From Sorex araneus (Eukaryota > Chordata > Mammalia > Eulipotyphla > Soricidae): a stretch of 64,000 nt of DNA. A program made the position numbers and the translations under genes. The stretch lies in NCBI RefSeq assembly GCF_027595985.1, contig NC_073313.1, positions 85,418,899 to 85,482,898 on the forward strand, given 5' to 3'. The notes below the pieces were generated by a model. That model saw only the letters and a list, made by a program, of their open reading frames with translations, searched no databases and was not told the DNA's origin. Of this stretch, positions 1 through 11,435 are shown in pieces (position 1 is the stretch's first letter; each line of letters starts with the position of its first letter).

Positions 1-224
1 GCAAATTCAAAATCCAGAGACCTCTGAAGAATCTGACTTTACAAGTCACAGGTTCTGATTAGGGGAAATAAGTGATTAACAGGGGAAGCAGAGCAAAAAG
101 AAGTTAAAAATGAATACCAAGGATATGGTAGTACTTAGGAGCTTTGTGATGGGCTTTACTCAGTAAAATTAAGCTCTTAGCTATGAAGGAGAAAGGACTG
201 ACCAATATTATCCAACAAACAGTC
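1..224 (-). repeat. LTR fragment, same family as the LTR at 41716-42662
   Basis: The right end reads CAATATTATCCAACA, whose complement begins TGTTGGATAATATTGG, a typical TG start of an LTR. The stretch TCTGATTAGGGGAAATAAGTGATTAAC (split here as TCTGATTAGGG / AAATAAGTGATTAAC) and the block before the end correspond to 42486-42662. The element is cut by the window's left edge. Nothing is recognised between its right end and the SINE at 575. Confidence 0.6.
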
Positions 225-574
225 TTATATTCAAATCAGAAATCACTTATGTGTCTTCTTAAAATAATTATTTCATAGTTTCAATAATATAGAAATCCTA
301 GAAAACATGAATATAGTAGCAAACTAATGACTGCAGTCCTCTGACTGTGGTCTCTAAACACAGTCTAAACATTGTGGTCTTTTTGGGGGGCTCTTTGGGG
401 GGGACAGCCATTTATGCTGAATCAAAATTATGTATTATAACATCCAGCATTCATTTATGATAAAGTCTATTTATGATAAAAAAAAAACTTTCACAAAATA
501 TGACTGGAAGTAACCTTTCTCTAAATAGTAAAGGCTGTCTATAAAAAACCCACACCAAATATTTGCTTGTTTGT

Positions 575-738
575 TTGTTTGGGGGCCACACATAGTGATG
601 CTCAGGGGCTACTCCTGGCTCTGCACTCAGGAATCACTCCTGGTGGGCTCGGGGACCATATGAGATGCTGGGGATCGGACCAAGGTCAGCCATGCACAAG
701 TCAAATGCCCTACACTCTGTAGTATTGCTCCAGTCCAC
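575..738 (-). mobile_element. tRNA-derived shrew SINE, A-tail type
   Basis: Reverse-complement copy: CACTCAGGAATCACTCC, GACCATATGAGATGC and the terminal GCTCCAGTCC match the common SINE of this window. The T-rich side is at the left (TTTGTTTGTTTGGGGG). Moderately diverged. Confidence 0.8.
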
Positions 739-784
739 AACATTGTTCTTTCAAAAGCTGTTTTGGTTGTGTGCCCTTAGCCTA

Positions 785-870
785 GCCAGGAGTAGTCCCT
801 GAGCACAGAATCAAGAGTAATCCCTAAGCAGTGATGGGTATTCCCCAAAATCCAAAACAAATAAGAAAAT
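785..870 (+). mobile_element. SINE 3' half (A-tail type)
   Basis: Starts inside the element: CCAGGAGTAGTCCCTGAGCA is followed by an A-rich tail. The tRNA-like head is absent, so this is 5'-truncated. Confidence 0.6.
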
Positions 871-1365
871 TAATTTTGGTATTCTAAGGAAATGGCTGAT
901 GCTGTGCCTGTGGCAGGGAAATACAGGTGAGACCAGAAATATAAAGATGAGCACAGTTTTCTTGTCATAGCAGAAAATAATAAAACTATTAAATACTATC
1001 AAGAATATAAAAATAACAAAGAAGGCAGCATGAGAATTTCTATTGGATGACGAGGCAATATGATTTCTCAAAAGAATAATTGCAATGATTGGGACTACTT
1101 TAGAATGTTGAAATAAATTAATTTGTCACTATAGTAAGCAAAGAAAAACAAATTCTGCTGACCATTCTTTGAAGACACCAGGTTGCTGATTATTTTAACA
1201 ATAGACAAAAATTTTGAAAAAATATTCTAGCAATTTTGCATGAACTTTACCCTAGATTAACCAAATAGTTAATAAGGTAATGTTTTAGCCCGGAGAAACT
1301 CCAATCAATTTTTTAAATGGTAGAATTAAAAACATGACAACTTTTTAAATCTTCTACTTGTTTTT

Positions 1366-1505
1366 GGTTTACACCTGGCAGTGTTCAGAGTTACTACTGG
1401 CTCTGGACTCAGGGATCACTCTTGGCATAATTTGTGAAACCATATGAGGTTCCAGGGAATCAAATCCGGGTAAGTCATGCGCAAAGCAATCACCCAGCCC
1501 ACTGT
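1366..1505 (-). mobile_element. SINE, A-tail type, diverged
   Basis: Contains ACACCTGGCAGTGTTCAG, CTCTGGACTCAGGGATCACT and ACCATATGAGGTTCC in the usual order on the reverse strand, and ends near GCCCACTGTAAT. Confidence 0.7.
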
Positions 1506-3195
1506 AATATTTCTTGGTTTCTTTTTAATTTCTAATTAAACAACGGATCTATGAAACATTTGTTAATCGATGCTGAAATTGTATGATAAAAACAGAAGTG
1601 TGTTTATAAATCAGTTTATAAAGGACATATGAAAGTTACCACTCCTGATCTCAGTAATCAATCTTAATATAACAAAAATAAAACAAAAATATTATGTCTC
1701 CAAGTATGGTACAATCACAATTAACATCTCTATGCCACACAGACCCATCTTTGATGTATGTATCAAAAATAAAACCTGAATCCATTCAATTTATATGAAA
1801 TTCAAGGACAAATATGCATGAATGGCACTAGAGAATTGCAATTACAAAAAAACTTCATATAGCAAAATATTGTTTATAATATATTAAAAAAGATAAAGGC
1901 CCAACCATTGTGTCTCTATTACACAACTAAAAGGTCAGGAACTTAGGCAACTACAAATTACCTATAAGTTAGCAAACAAATACATGGGTCCATCAGATCC
2001 CACTTGGAACCCAAGCATGAATAAAAAGATGGAAATAAACTTTATAGAGTGTACATTATAAAGAGATTTGGAGTCCTAGGGATAAGTGGACACAAGTAAA
2101 ATGGCACATAGAAAAATAAAATATGAATCAAGGAAGAAAATATTGAAAATATGTCTGAGATCTGGCAGATCAAAGCACTAGCCACTGGGAAAACTAAAAG
2201 AAGAAAATTAAAATTTTATGGGATGAACTTCTGCTTCTGGGAATATGGAGTACTTTATTTCAGTTCTTCCACTAAGTGCAACCAAATATCCTAACAACAC
2301 ATGAAACAAGCATATAGTACTCGGAACAGTAGAAATAAATCAGATAGACTGAGATTTGGGACCCAGAGGATGAAGGGTTTCCTGAGTATTCTTTTTGCCT
2401 CGCCTGTTCTACATTGTAGCTAAAGAATGCAGGGTAGCATCCTAGAAATGCCATTATTTACAAGCAAAAAAATATTCCAACAAAAGACAAGACCCTCTGG
2501 TCAAAGTACCAGGAAATGCATAGCCTAGAGAAACAGAAAACATTTAAACAATAACAATTTCTTTAAATAATTCAGACACCACCAAAAATATTGTGGTTCC
2601 TACTCCTAATCAAGCCAGCAGAACCTGAATTAAGATCCTGTATTTCCAACCATGCCAAATTCAGGTAAGATATTGCAACACTCACAACCACGGTAGTTTC
2701 AGAAAAAGCTAACTAAAAATGAAGACTTTCTTCTAGTAGTAAACCCATTTCATTTCCCAGTCATATCAATAGAAATTTCCACCCCCATTTGGAATTAATG
2801 AGATGCTATTCTATTTTCCACTAGAGTGCTATAAGAAGATTCCTAATGGATAAACATTACAGAATCATGATTGAAATGCTAAAGGATCTGCTGATCCTCC
2901 TCCGTGTGGTATCAGCAGAAGTCATATAAGAAGGAAACAAGACACTCCTATCCCATTCTGCCAATGATGTCGAATTTTAGACCTACTGGGGAGCCAGAAC
3001 TATCATTCTTGCTCAACACTAAAGAGGAATCCCTTATCTTTGTGTTAACAGAGTTTATCTGATAAACATGGAATTTTACCATTATCTGGAAGCAATAAAT
3101 TGACATCAAAGCAGACTTGGAGGAAACTTGCTGAAACAGGATGCTTGACAAAGATTCAAAGTATGCTAAAAATGCTAGTATTTTCATTTAAAAAT
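1506..3195. other. unassigned DNA
   Basis: AT-rich sequence with short chance reading frames only. I see no splice-bounded exon, recognisable repeat or RNA gene. Confidence 0.4.
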
Positions 3196-3199
3196 AATC

Positions 3200-4870
3200 T
3201 ATAATTTTTCATGTGCCTGCTGGTCATCCCTTGCTCTTCCTCAGAGAGGTGACTGTTCATTTTCTCTCCCCAGTTTTAATGGGATTGCTTTTTTGGGGGG
3301 GCAGGGGTTGGTTTATTTTTGTATATATCCTGAATATCAACCCTTAATTTGATGAGGTGAATGCAAATTTTTTCACACTCAGATTTTTTTAGTTTTTGCC
3401 TGTGTTTCTTTTATGATATAGAAAGATTTTTGTTTGATGTAGGCCCATTCATTTATTTTTGATTCTGTAGCCTTTGCCAATAGCATCATAACACTGAAGA
3501 CTCATTTGAAGTCCTGGAGCATTCTACCTATATTTTTCTCAATGTGCTTTATAGATTCAGTCTGATTTCCAAGTCTTTGATCCACTTTGAGTTGATTTTT
3601 ATGTAAGTTGTGAGATGTGGATCCAGCTTTAATTTTTTACACGTGGTTATCAAATTCTTCCAAAACACAAATTGTTTAAGTTTTATGGGGACACTAATTG
3701 TTGGATTGGTTTCCTTTATTCCATTTCATAATTTCATCTCCACTGTCAAAAATTAACTGATAATAGGTATGGGGTTTGTCCTTAGATACTCTATTCCAAC
3801 CCTTTGGTTAGGGAGTCATTCTTTGTTCCAGCAGGATACTATTTTTATCACTATGACTTTATAGTGTAGCGTCAAGTTAAGTAATGAGATACCTCCCAGT
3901 TCCTTATTTTTCAGTATTGCTTTGGCTATCTGGGTTCTTTTATGAACCACACAAACTTTAAAATTGATTCTTATAAGTCCTTGAATAATGTAGTCTGAAT
4001 TTGAATAGAGATTGCATTGAATCTATATAGGATGTTCATTTAGACAATTCTGATTCTTCCAGTCAATGAGCACAGAATGTTTTACCACTTCCTAAAGTCT
4101 TGTTCAATTTCTTCAGTGTTTTGAACTTTTCATGGTATATGTTTCTCATCTGTTTTTGTTAAGTTGATTCCTAGTTACTTGATGTTTCTGCATTCTGTTT
4201 TAAATGAGATGGACTCTTGATCTCTTTCTCCTCTGATTCATCATTTGTACATAGGAATGCAACTGATTTTTAAAAAAAAATTATTAGAGAATCACCATGA
4301 GGTACAGTTACAGACTTATAAACTTTCGTGCTTGCATTTCAGTCATACAATAATTGAGTACCCATCCCTCCACCAGTGCCTATTTTCCACCACCAATGGT
4401 CCCAGCATCCCTCCCACCACCCCTACCCTATCCCCTCTACCCCACCTCGCCTCTGTGGCAGGGCATTCCATTTTACTCTCTCTCCTTTTGGGTGTTGTGG
4501 TTTGCAATACAGGTATTGAGTGGCCATCTTGTTTGGTCTATAGTCTATAGTCTACTTTCAGCATGCATCTCCCATCCCGAGCAGGCCCACCTAGCATCCC
4601 TTTACTTCGTGGTCCCTTCTCTATTTGAGCTAACTTTTCCCCCAGCAAGTGACGCTGGCTTCTAAGCTGTGGAGTAAACTTCCTGGTATTTATCTCTACT
4701 ATTTTTGGGTGTTAGTCTCTGATTCTGTTATTTATAAGGAATGCAACTGATTTTTGTGTATTTACTTTGTAGCCAAGTCACTTTGCTGTGTTGGTTTATT
4801 GTTTCTAGAGGTTTTATGTGGACTTTATAGGGTCTTCAATATATACCATAATGTGGATCTATCCAGTGGT
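3200..4870 (-). mobile_element. L1 ORF2 segment, inverted 5' part of the L1 at 4874-5845
   Basis: Antisense L1 ORF2 reverse-transcriptase to C-terminal sequence; typical L1 complement strings include TGATCCACTTTGAGTTGATTTT and TATCACTATGACTTTATAG (first shortened: GATCCACTTTGAGTTGATTT). Its L1-internal end at 3200, near CATGTGCCTGCTGGTCATC, abuts in L1 coordinates the sense copy that begins at 4874. The pair therefore looks like one 5'-inverted L1. A younger L1 tail (4272-4736) interrupts it. Confidence 0.7.
4272..4736 (-). mobile_element. young L1 3' UTR insertion with target duplication
   Basis: Antisense copy of the L1 3' end (GAATCACCATGAGGTACAG and CCCATCCCTCCACCAGTGCC), as found at the 3' end of the L1 at 39495-41157. 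It is flanked by the 19-bp direct repeat AGGAATGCAACTGATTTTT at 4253-4271 and 4737-4755. The older L1 resumes after the second copy. Confidence 0.85.
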
Positions 4871-4873
4871 GAA

Positions 4874-5845
4874 AAAATGATGTGTTAAATTTAGGAAAAT
4901 CCAAAGCAAGACAGCAATGAGATATCATATTACACCAGTGATAATGGCACATATTTTAAAACAATGAAAATAAGCTGTGTTGGCAGAGATGTGGTGAAAA
5001 GGGAACTCTCATTCTCTGCATGTGGGAATATTGTTCGATCCAACCACTATGGAAAACAGTATGGAGGTTTCTTAGTAAACTCAGAATTGAGCTACCATAT
5101 GACCCAGGAATTCCACTTTGTGCTATCTATCCTCAGGAGAGAAAGACATTGATTCAAAAGAACATATGCACACCATTATTCATTGCAGCACTCAATACAA
5201 TAGCTAAGATTTGGAATCAACCTAGATGTCCAACAACAGATCAGTGGATCATGAAGATGTTGTATATATACACAATACGTACCTGTAAGGAATGATAAAA
5301 TAAACGAATTTATTGCAACATGTATGAACCTGGAAGATATCATGTTACATAAAGTAAGCCAGAAGTAAAAAAACAAACTCAGGATATCACTTATATTTGG
5401 TAGTTACAATTACTAGATGAGGGAAAGCAATGGCTTAAAGAGGGATGCCTAGATCACCTTTAGCCTCAGAGTACATAGAGGAGAATGAAAGAAGTAGAGT
5501 GGAAGGTATAGGGAGGAGAGAGAGATGAGAAGCAATGGGTGCCAGGCATCAAGGGGATTCAGGTACATCGGTGGTGTTCAATAATGATAGAGCTAAATAT
5601 CCAAACCATAGAATCAACAATACTGAAACTATGAGACCCAAACATTAACAACTGAATTTAAAAAGCCTGTCAAGAAGGCAGGCTGGGGGGTGGGAGGAGG
5701 GGTAGAGATATGGAATAGAACCTGGGAACATACTTGGAGAGAAGTTGACACTGGTGGTGGGATGGGTGCTGGAACATTATGTGACTAAAACCTATGAATA
5801 ACTTTGTAAATCACAGTGCTTTAATAAAATAAATAAATATCCTAT
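4874..5845 (+). mobile_element. L1 3' segment (ORF2 C-terminus and 3' UTR), sense
   Basis: ORF2 C-terminal coding sequence with several lesions: GAGATGTGGTGAAAAGGGAAC, CCACTATGGAAAACAGTATGG and an ACAATGG-type region. It is followed by a G-rich L1 3' UTR (GGTGGTGGGATGGGTGCTGG) and an A-rich end at AATAAAATAAATAAAT. Forms a twin-priming type pair with 3200-4870. Confidence 0.75.
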
Positions 5846-6525
5846 CATACTAGAAACGGGGAGGATCTCAAACGGACTGAGGAAAGACCATTTTTAAATG
5901 CTAACAGTGAGACGAAAATGATGTTAAAATCAATTATTCAGCAAAGATTCAGCACTTGTCATGAATGTGCTAGCATGACCAAAGCATAAACACAGTGGAA
6001 CAAATGAAGAAATAGACCCAGGAAAGAAACAGTATGTCTCAACTAAAAAGGGAAATTATAAAGAACAAAATGGAAATTTTACAACTGAAAAATACCATAG
6101 CAAAACATAAAAACTCAATGATTAAACTCTACAGCAGAATAAAGGGAAAGAGTAAAAGTTAGTGAATTATAATTGAATAAAAAGGAATATGACCATCAAG
6201 ATAAAATGCATTAAAAGAGGGGATGGAATATTGCTCAGAGGTTAGAGAATATCTCTTACATGTGAGGTTTTGGGTACAATCCCCATACCACCACAACAGT
6301 AATAGTAATAATAATGAATATGCTATACAAATTCAAAATCTATCTACATTTTAAAGTGTATTTTGTAAGTAAAAGAAATTAAAACAACTTTTTAAAAAAA
6401 TGAGAGAGCTCTCCGGGCCCTGTGGAACTATAATAAAGATATAACATTCATGCTATTGGAGTTTTGTGGGGAGAAGAAGAAAAGGGAAATGCTGAAAGGG
6501 GAGTAAAAATAAATAATGTAGAAAA
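5846..6525. other. mostly unassigned; a possible tRNA-derived SINE head at 6226-6295 (+)
   Basis: The stretch at 6226-6295 reads GGATGGAATATTGCTCAGAG ... GGTACAATCCCCATACCACC, tRNA-like A and B boxes with no clear body. The rest shows nothing recognisable. Confidence 0.35.
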
Positions 6526-6529
6526 AGTC

Positions 6530-6858
6530 TCCCACAAACGCAAATCAAAACGACATTGAGATATCATCTCACATCTATAAGAATGGCATGTATCCAAAAG
6601 TCTGAGAACAGCCAGCATTGGTAGGGCTGTGGCGTGAAAGGAACCCTCATTCTCTGTTGGTGGGTATATCATCTGGTTCCGTCTTTATGGAAAGCAATAC
6701 AAAGATCTATCCAGAAAATACAACCCAGCCATACCATTTCTTGGTATCTATTTCCCAAACATAAAAACATTAATTCAAAAGGTTACATGCACGTCTATGC
6801 CCATCTCTGCACTGAATACAGTAGCCAAGATATTAAAATAACCAAAATGCCCAACTAC
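6530..6858 (+). mobile_element. L1 ORF2 C-terminal fragment
   Basis: Sense L1 sequence, GAGATATCATCTCACATCT through GCCAAGATATTAAAATAACC, the region encoding the last part of ORF2. Frames are broken. Its 3' UTR continues at 7136 after an intervening simple repeat and an RTE fragment. Confidence 0.7.
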
Positions 6859-6903
6859 GAATGAATGAATGAATGAATGAATGAATGAACGAACGAACGA
6901 AAG
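6859..6903 (+). repeat. (AATG)n / (AACG)n simple repeat
   Basis: Seven or so GAATGAATGA units grade into GAACGAACGA units. Confidence 0.95.
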
Positions 6904-7131
6904 AACTGTGCAACAGAAAGAGAGCAGCATGGAAGGCCTTCAAGAGCATCAAAGAAGTGGTTAAGAGGACAAAGAACCTCCAGCTCCAGGCATATCTTTT
7001 CTATCCCACCATTCTTCTTACACTAACATACGCCTCAGAGACTTGGGCCCTAGGCAAACAAAATAAGAATGCTACTCGGGTATCCCAAAGAGGAATCAAA
7101 AGAGCTATTTGCTACAGTACATTTGAGATCT
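6903..7131 (+). pseudogene. RTE-type LINE reverse transcriptase, C-terminal fragment
   Basis: An open frame encodes residues such as NRKRAAWKAFKSIKEVVKRT, then TYASETWALGKQ. The order (RKRAAW, AFKSI, VVKKTKN, AxLF.STV, LTYASETW) is that of the thumb/post-palm part of RTE-clade LINE reverse transcriptases and not of L1 ORF2. It is a fragment about 76 codons long with no start or 3' end of its own, followed by old L1 3' UTR. The stop after FEI falls outside the conserved block. The nearest relatives I recall are abundant RTE elements of nematodes; this is memory, not a search. Confidence 0.7.
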
Positions 7132-7135
7132 AAGC

Positions 7136-7345
7136 AATAACCACTGAATTTTGTAATTACTGTCAAGTAGACAAGTGGAGATGGAATGGGGGTTGAGGTG
7201 TGGAGGGGAATCTAGGGTCACTGGTGGTGGAGGGAGGTTAACACTGGTGGAGTAATTGATTTTGAATTGTTGTATGCTTAAAATGCAACTATCAGTAACT
7301 TTGTAGATAATGGATCTTTAATAAAAATTGTTTTAAAATAGTATT
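7136..7345 (+). mobile_element. old L1 3' UTR
   Basis: G-rich segment (GGTGGTGGAGGGAGGTTAAC) followed by AACTTTGTAGATAATGGATC and an AATAAA end, resembling the 3' UTR at 5660-5845. Confidence 0.6.
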
Positions 7346-7384
7346 GTAAGCCACAGAACCTCAATCAATAAAAAGTTTTTTAAA

Positions 7385-7562
7385 TGGCTCCCACAGGTAA
7401 GATCACACTCAATGGTGAAAAGCTGAAAGGTTAACTCTTAGCTCAGAACAGGACAAAGATATGCATTCTCGCTATTCCTAATCAATGTAGTCCTTGCCAG
7501 AGCAATTAAGCAACAAAATGAAATAAGAGAAAGAGATGGAGTGGAATGGTCTTTGCAGATGA
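7385..7562 (+). mobile_element. L1 ORF2 fragment, decayed
   Basis: AATGGTGAAAAGCTGAAAGG and CAATGTAGTCCTTGCCAGAG are the diverged L1 reverse-transcriptase stretch that usually encodes NGEKLE ... VLARAIRQ. Several stops. Confidence 0.6.
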
Positions 7563-7639
7563 TACCATTTTAATTTTTATAGGGACCCAGGGACCATTCC
7601 TGGTGAAACTCATCCTGACAGTGAGGTCCTGATGAACTC

Positions 7640-7795
7640 ACAGCTCTAACCAGCAAATAACTGCTGCTTGTGCCTGGAAGTGCTAGGATACACAAGTTCC
7701 AGACCCATCAGAGCTAAGGGTGGGAGCATGTTATGCTAGAGTACAAACTCAGAGCTTTCTGTATGCAAGACATACACTCCATCTCTTGAAGCCCT
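7640..7795 (-). mobile_element. strongly diverged SINE
   Basis: The right end TCCATCTCTTGAAGCCC resembles the reverse complement of the SINE head. The body is hard to align. Confidence 0.35.
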
Positions 7796-7813
7796 AATAT
7801 TTCCTTATGCTGA

Positions 7814-7932
7814 GAAAATCTTGAGCAAGCCGGGTTCCAAAAAGGATTCAGCATGATCGACCGCATCCACATGGTGACTAAGTTCATTGAGGTTTCTCGA
7901 AAGTTCAAGATGCCACTCGGTCTAATGTTCAT
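7814..7932 (+). pseudogene. RTE-type LINE reverse transcriptase, palm-domain fragment
   Basis: One open frame encodes EQAGFQKGFSMIDRIHMVTK followed by FIEVSRKFKMPLGL. This is the RTE-clade motif block EQAGFRKGFSTxDHIHTVxxLIE, lying just before the first catalytic Asp of the RT palm. L1 does not have this block. The fragment ends before the catalytic residue and is joined directly to antisense L1 at about 7940. It probably belongs to the same LINE family as 6903-7131 and 27331-27613. Confidence 0.75.
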
Positions 7933-7939
7933 GCCTAAT

Positions 7940-8580
7940 GTGCCTCATGTGATGTTATTCTATACTCCACAAATGAATGCAGTCCTTCTATGTCTGTCCC
8001 TCTCTTTCTGACTCATTTCACTTAGCATAATACTCTCCATGTCTATCCATTTATAAGCAAATTTCATGACTTCATGTCTCCTAACAGCTGCAAAGTATTC
8101 CATTGTGTAGGTGTACCAAAGTTTCTTTAACCAGTCATATTTTCTAGGGCACTTGGGTTGTTTCCAAATTTTGGCTATTGTGAACAGTGCTGCAATAAAC
8201 ATGTGGGTAGAGATGTCATTTCTACTATCCTCTTATACATCTTGGTGGGCACCAGTAACGTCTCCATTGTGAGACTTGTTACTGTTTTTGGCATATCGAA
8301 TACGTCACGGGAAGCTTGCCACGCTCTGCCGTGCAGGCGGGATACTCTTGGTAGCTTGCTGGGCTCTCTGAGAGGAATGAAGGACTCGAACCTGGGTTGG
8401 CCTCATGCAAGGCAAACACCCTACCCACTGTGCTATTGCTCCAGTCCTATTAAATATCTATTTTTATTTCTAAGGAATCCGCATACCATTTTCTAAAGAG
8501 GCTACACAAATTTACATTATCAACAGTGTGCCACAGTTCTCTTTCCTTCCACATTCTTGCTGACACGAGTTGGATACAAT
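7940..8580 (-). mobile_element. L1 ORF2 C-terminus/3' region, split by a SINE
   Basis: Antisense copy of L1 ORF2 C-terminal coding sequence (compare 40400-40700 on the other strand): TTTCTGACTCATTTCACTTAG, CCATTGTGTAGGTGTACC. Interrupted by the SINE at 8243-8449. The part after the SINE (8450-8580) looks older. Confidence 0.75.
8243..8449 (-). mobile_element. RTE-tailed SINE
   Basis: Reverse-complement copy: GGGCACCAGTAACGTCTCC at the 3' side, GCTTGCCACGCTCTGCCGTG in the middle and TGCTATTGCTCCAGTCC at the tRNA-head side. The terminal CACTGT repeats are missing, so it is slightly 3'-truncated. Confidence 0.85.
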
Positions 8581-8584
8581 GTTT

Positions 8585-8760
8585 TTCTTTTTCCTAAATT
8601 TTATTTTAGTAAAGCACCGTAACTTACAGTTATTGATAGTTGGATTTTAGACATACAATGTTCCATCACCTATCTCACCACCAGTGTCAAATTCCCTCTA
8701 CCAGTGTTCCCACGATTCCTCCCATATTCCCCACCCACTGCCTGCTCTCTTAACAATTAC
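8585..8760 (-). mobile_element. old L1 3' UTR
   Basis: Antisense: CCATCACCTATCTCACCACC and ACCAGTGTTCCCACGATTCC; T-rich left side. Confidence 0.55.
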
Positions 8761-9016
8761 CTTTTAAAATTTGGTTGTTAAGGTTTGGTTCTCATCATTT
8801 CAGTGTTGTTGACTCTATGGTTTGGATATTTATCTCTATTATTACTTAACAACACACATGTACCTTGACCTTTACTGCCTGTTGCTTCTTATCTGTCTTT
8901 TCTACCACCTGCCACTCGTTGTCTTTCAGTCTCCTCCTTATACTTTGGGACTAAGGTTGATCAAGGAAACCTCCTTTAAACCATTGCATTTCTTCATCGA
9001 GTTACTCTAAATATCA

Positions 9017-9182
9017 CATAGTGATAGTGGGTATGTGTTTCCCTTGCATGTGGCTGACCTGGGTTCAATCCAGGCATTGCATATGGTCCCTCAAGCTCAC
9101 TCAGAGTGATTCTGAGCACAAAACCAGGAGTAACCCCTGAACATTTTCAGGTGTGACACACAAAAAAACTAAAAAAAAAATT
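9017..9182 (+). mobile_element. SINE, A-tail type
   Basis: CTTGCATGTGGCTGACCTGG, CATATGGTCCCTCAAGC, CCAGGAGTAACCCCTGA, then an A-rich tail. Confidence 0.8.
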
Positions 9183-9989
9183 AATTGACCGTTTATGTGG
9201 GGTTTGTCCTGGGATATTCTCTTCTGACCCTTTGGACAGAGTCTATTCTTATTCCAACAGCACACTGTTTTGATCACTATGGCTTTATGGTATATCTTCA
9301 AGTTAGGTAGTGAGATGATGCCACACCCACACCCACCAGTTTCTTATTTAAAATATCATTTTGGCTATTCGTGGTCTTTTATGGTTCCATAAAACTTTAT
9401 TATGGACTGTTCTAAGTCCTTGAAGAATATCATCTGAATTTAGATAGGGATTGCATTGAATCTATATAGAAGTTTAGGCAAGATGGTCATTTTCAAAATA
9501 TTGATACTTCCTATCCAAGAGCATGGAATATTTTTCCATTTCCTAAGGCCTTCTATTTATTTCTTATGTGTTTTGAAGTCTTCATGGTATAGATTTCCCA
9601 GATCCTTTGTTAGGTTGATTCCTAGGTCCTTGATGTTCTAAGACACTATTTTGATTGACGTTGACTATTGATCTTTTTTACCTCTGATTCATTAGTTGAA
9701 TATAAGAACGCAACTGATTTTTGTTTAATGACTTTGTAGCCAGTCACTTTGATGTATTGGTTTATTTTTTCTAGAAAATTTTCTGTGGACTCTTTGGATC
9801 TTCTATGTATAATATGTAACTGCAAATTGAAATAATCTGACTTCCTCTTCTTCAATTTGGATCCCTTTGATTTTCTTTGCTTGCCTGATTGCTGTTACTA
9901 GGACTTCTAATACAATGTCAAGGAAGAGTGGAGACAGTGGAAATGTTTGCCTTGTATATAATCTCAGTAAGAATATTTTCAGTTTTTCA

Positions 9990-10140
9990 TGGTTAAGAAT
10001 ACTGGGGGCATTGGTGGTGGGAAATGTGCATTGGTGAAGGGATGGATGTTAGAACACTGTATAACTGAGACTCTATCATGAACAACTTCGCAACTGTATA
10101 TCTCAGGGTGTTTCACTGGGAAAATAACAGCTTCACATAA
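9990..10140 (+). mobile_element. short L1 3' UTR-like fragment
   Basis: GGCATTGGTGGTGGGAAATG, TGAAGGGATGGATGTTAGAAC and ACTGAGACTCTATCATGAAC (first two trimmed to shared words) resemble the sense L1 3' UTR at 5740-5820. Confidence 0.5.
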
Positions 10141-10156
10141 AAAAGAATAATATTGA

Positions 10157-10325
10157 GTGGATTGGGGCAATAGTGTAGTAGGTAGGGTATTTGCCTTGCA
10201 CAGAGCTGACCCATGTTCAATGCTCAGCATCCCATATGGTCCTCTGAGCCCCCCAGTAGTGGATCCTGAGTGAATAGCCAAGACTAACCCCTGAGCATAC
10301 CAAGTGACCCCAGAAAGAAAAAAAA
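10157..10325 (+). mobile_element. SINE, A-tail type
   Basis: GGGGCAATAGTGTAGTAGG head, TTGCCTTGCACAGAGCTGAC, CATCCCATATGGTCCTCTG, then GACCCCAGAAAGAAAAAAAA tail. Confidence 0.85.
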
Positions 10326-11435
10326 GAATCATAATGGCTGCGGTTTGTTATAGTCTTTTCTACTCTGATGAAGGTTCCTTTCACTCCCATTTTGTTGAGT
10401 TTTTTTTTTATCATAAATGAATATTGGATAGTGTCAAGAGCTTTTTACAGCATTAGTTGAAATAATCATATGAATTTTATCTTTTATTGATGTGGTTTAT
10501 TATGTCAATATATTTGTGTATACTGAATCAACTTTGCATTCCTAGAATAAATTCTACTAAGTTGTGGTGTATGATTGTTGGATATGCAGTTGGATTCAGT
10601 TTGCTAAGATTTTCTTGAGGATTTTTGAATCGATGTTCATCAAGAAGAGTGGTCTGAAGTTTTCTATCTTAGAAGTGTCTCTGTCTGCTTATGATAACAG
10701 TATAGTGTTAGCTTCATAGAAACTGTTGTGAAGGATTCTTTTTTCTATCATGTTTTGAAATAACTTAATGATCAACAGCAGTAAGGCTTCTCTGAAAGTT
10801 CGATAAAACACACCCATAAACCCATCTGGGCCAGGACTTTCATTTTGGAGGAGATTTTTAATTACTGTTTCAATATTCTTGCTTGTGATTGGCCTGTTAA
10901 GACTTTCTATTTTCTCCTTGGTCAGTTTTGGGAAAAGACATATTTCTAGGCATCTGTCCACTCCTAGAATCTCCAGCTTAACAGAGCAGAGTTGTGCATA
11001 GTAAGCTCTCATAATGTGTTTGATTTCTGAAGGTTCTGTTGTCATTTCTCCCCTTTTATTTCTGATTCCATTTATTTGAGCATTTTCTCCTTTTTTCATC
11101 GTGAGTCTAGCCAAAGGTTTATCTATCTTATTTATTCTTTCAGACATCCAGTTTCTGGTTTCTTTGATCTTTTGTTTTGCTTTCTTTGTTTCTATATCAT
11201 TGATCTCTGCTCCGGTTTTTATTATTCTCTTCCTTCTGATGGTCTTTGGATTCATTTCTTGATGTTTATCCAGATATTTGAGATGTGCATTTAGGTTGTT
11301 GATTTTATCTTTTTCGTCTTTCCTAATGTAAGCCTTTATTGGTATGAGTTTCCTTCTAAGTACAGCTTTTACTGTGTCTCATAAGTTTCATATCTTGTTT
11401 CTTTATTATTATTAGTCTCAAGAAATTTTCATTTA

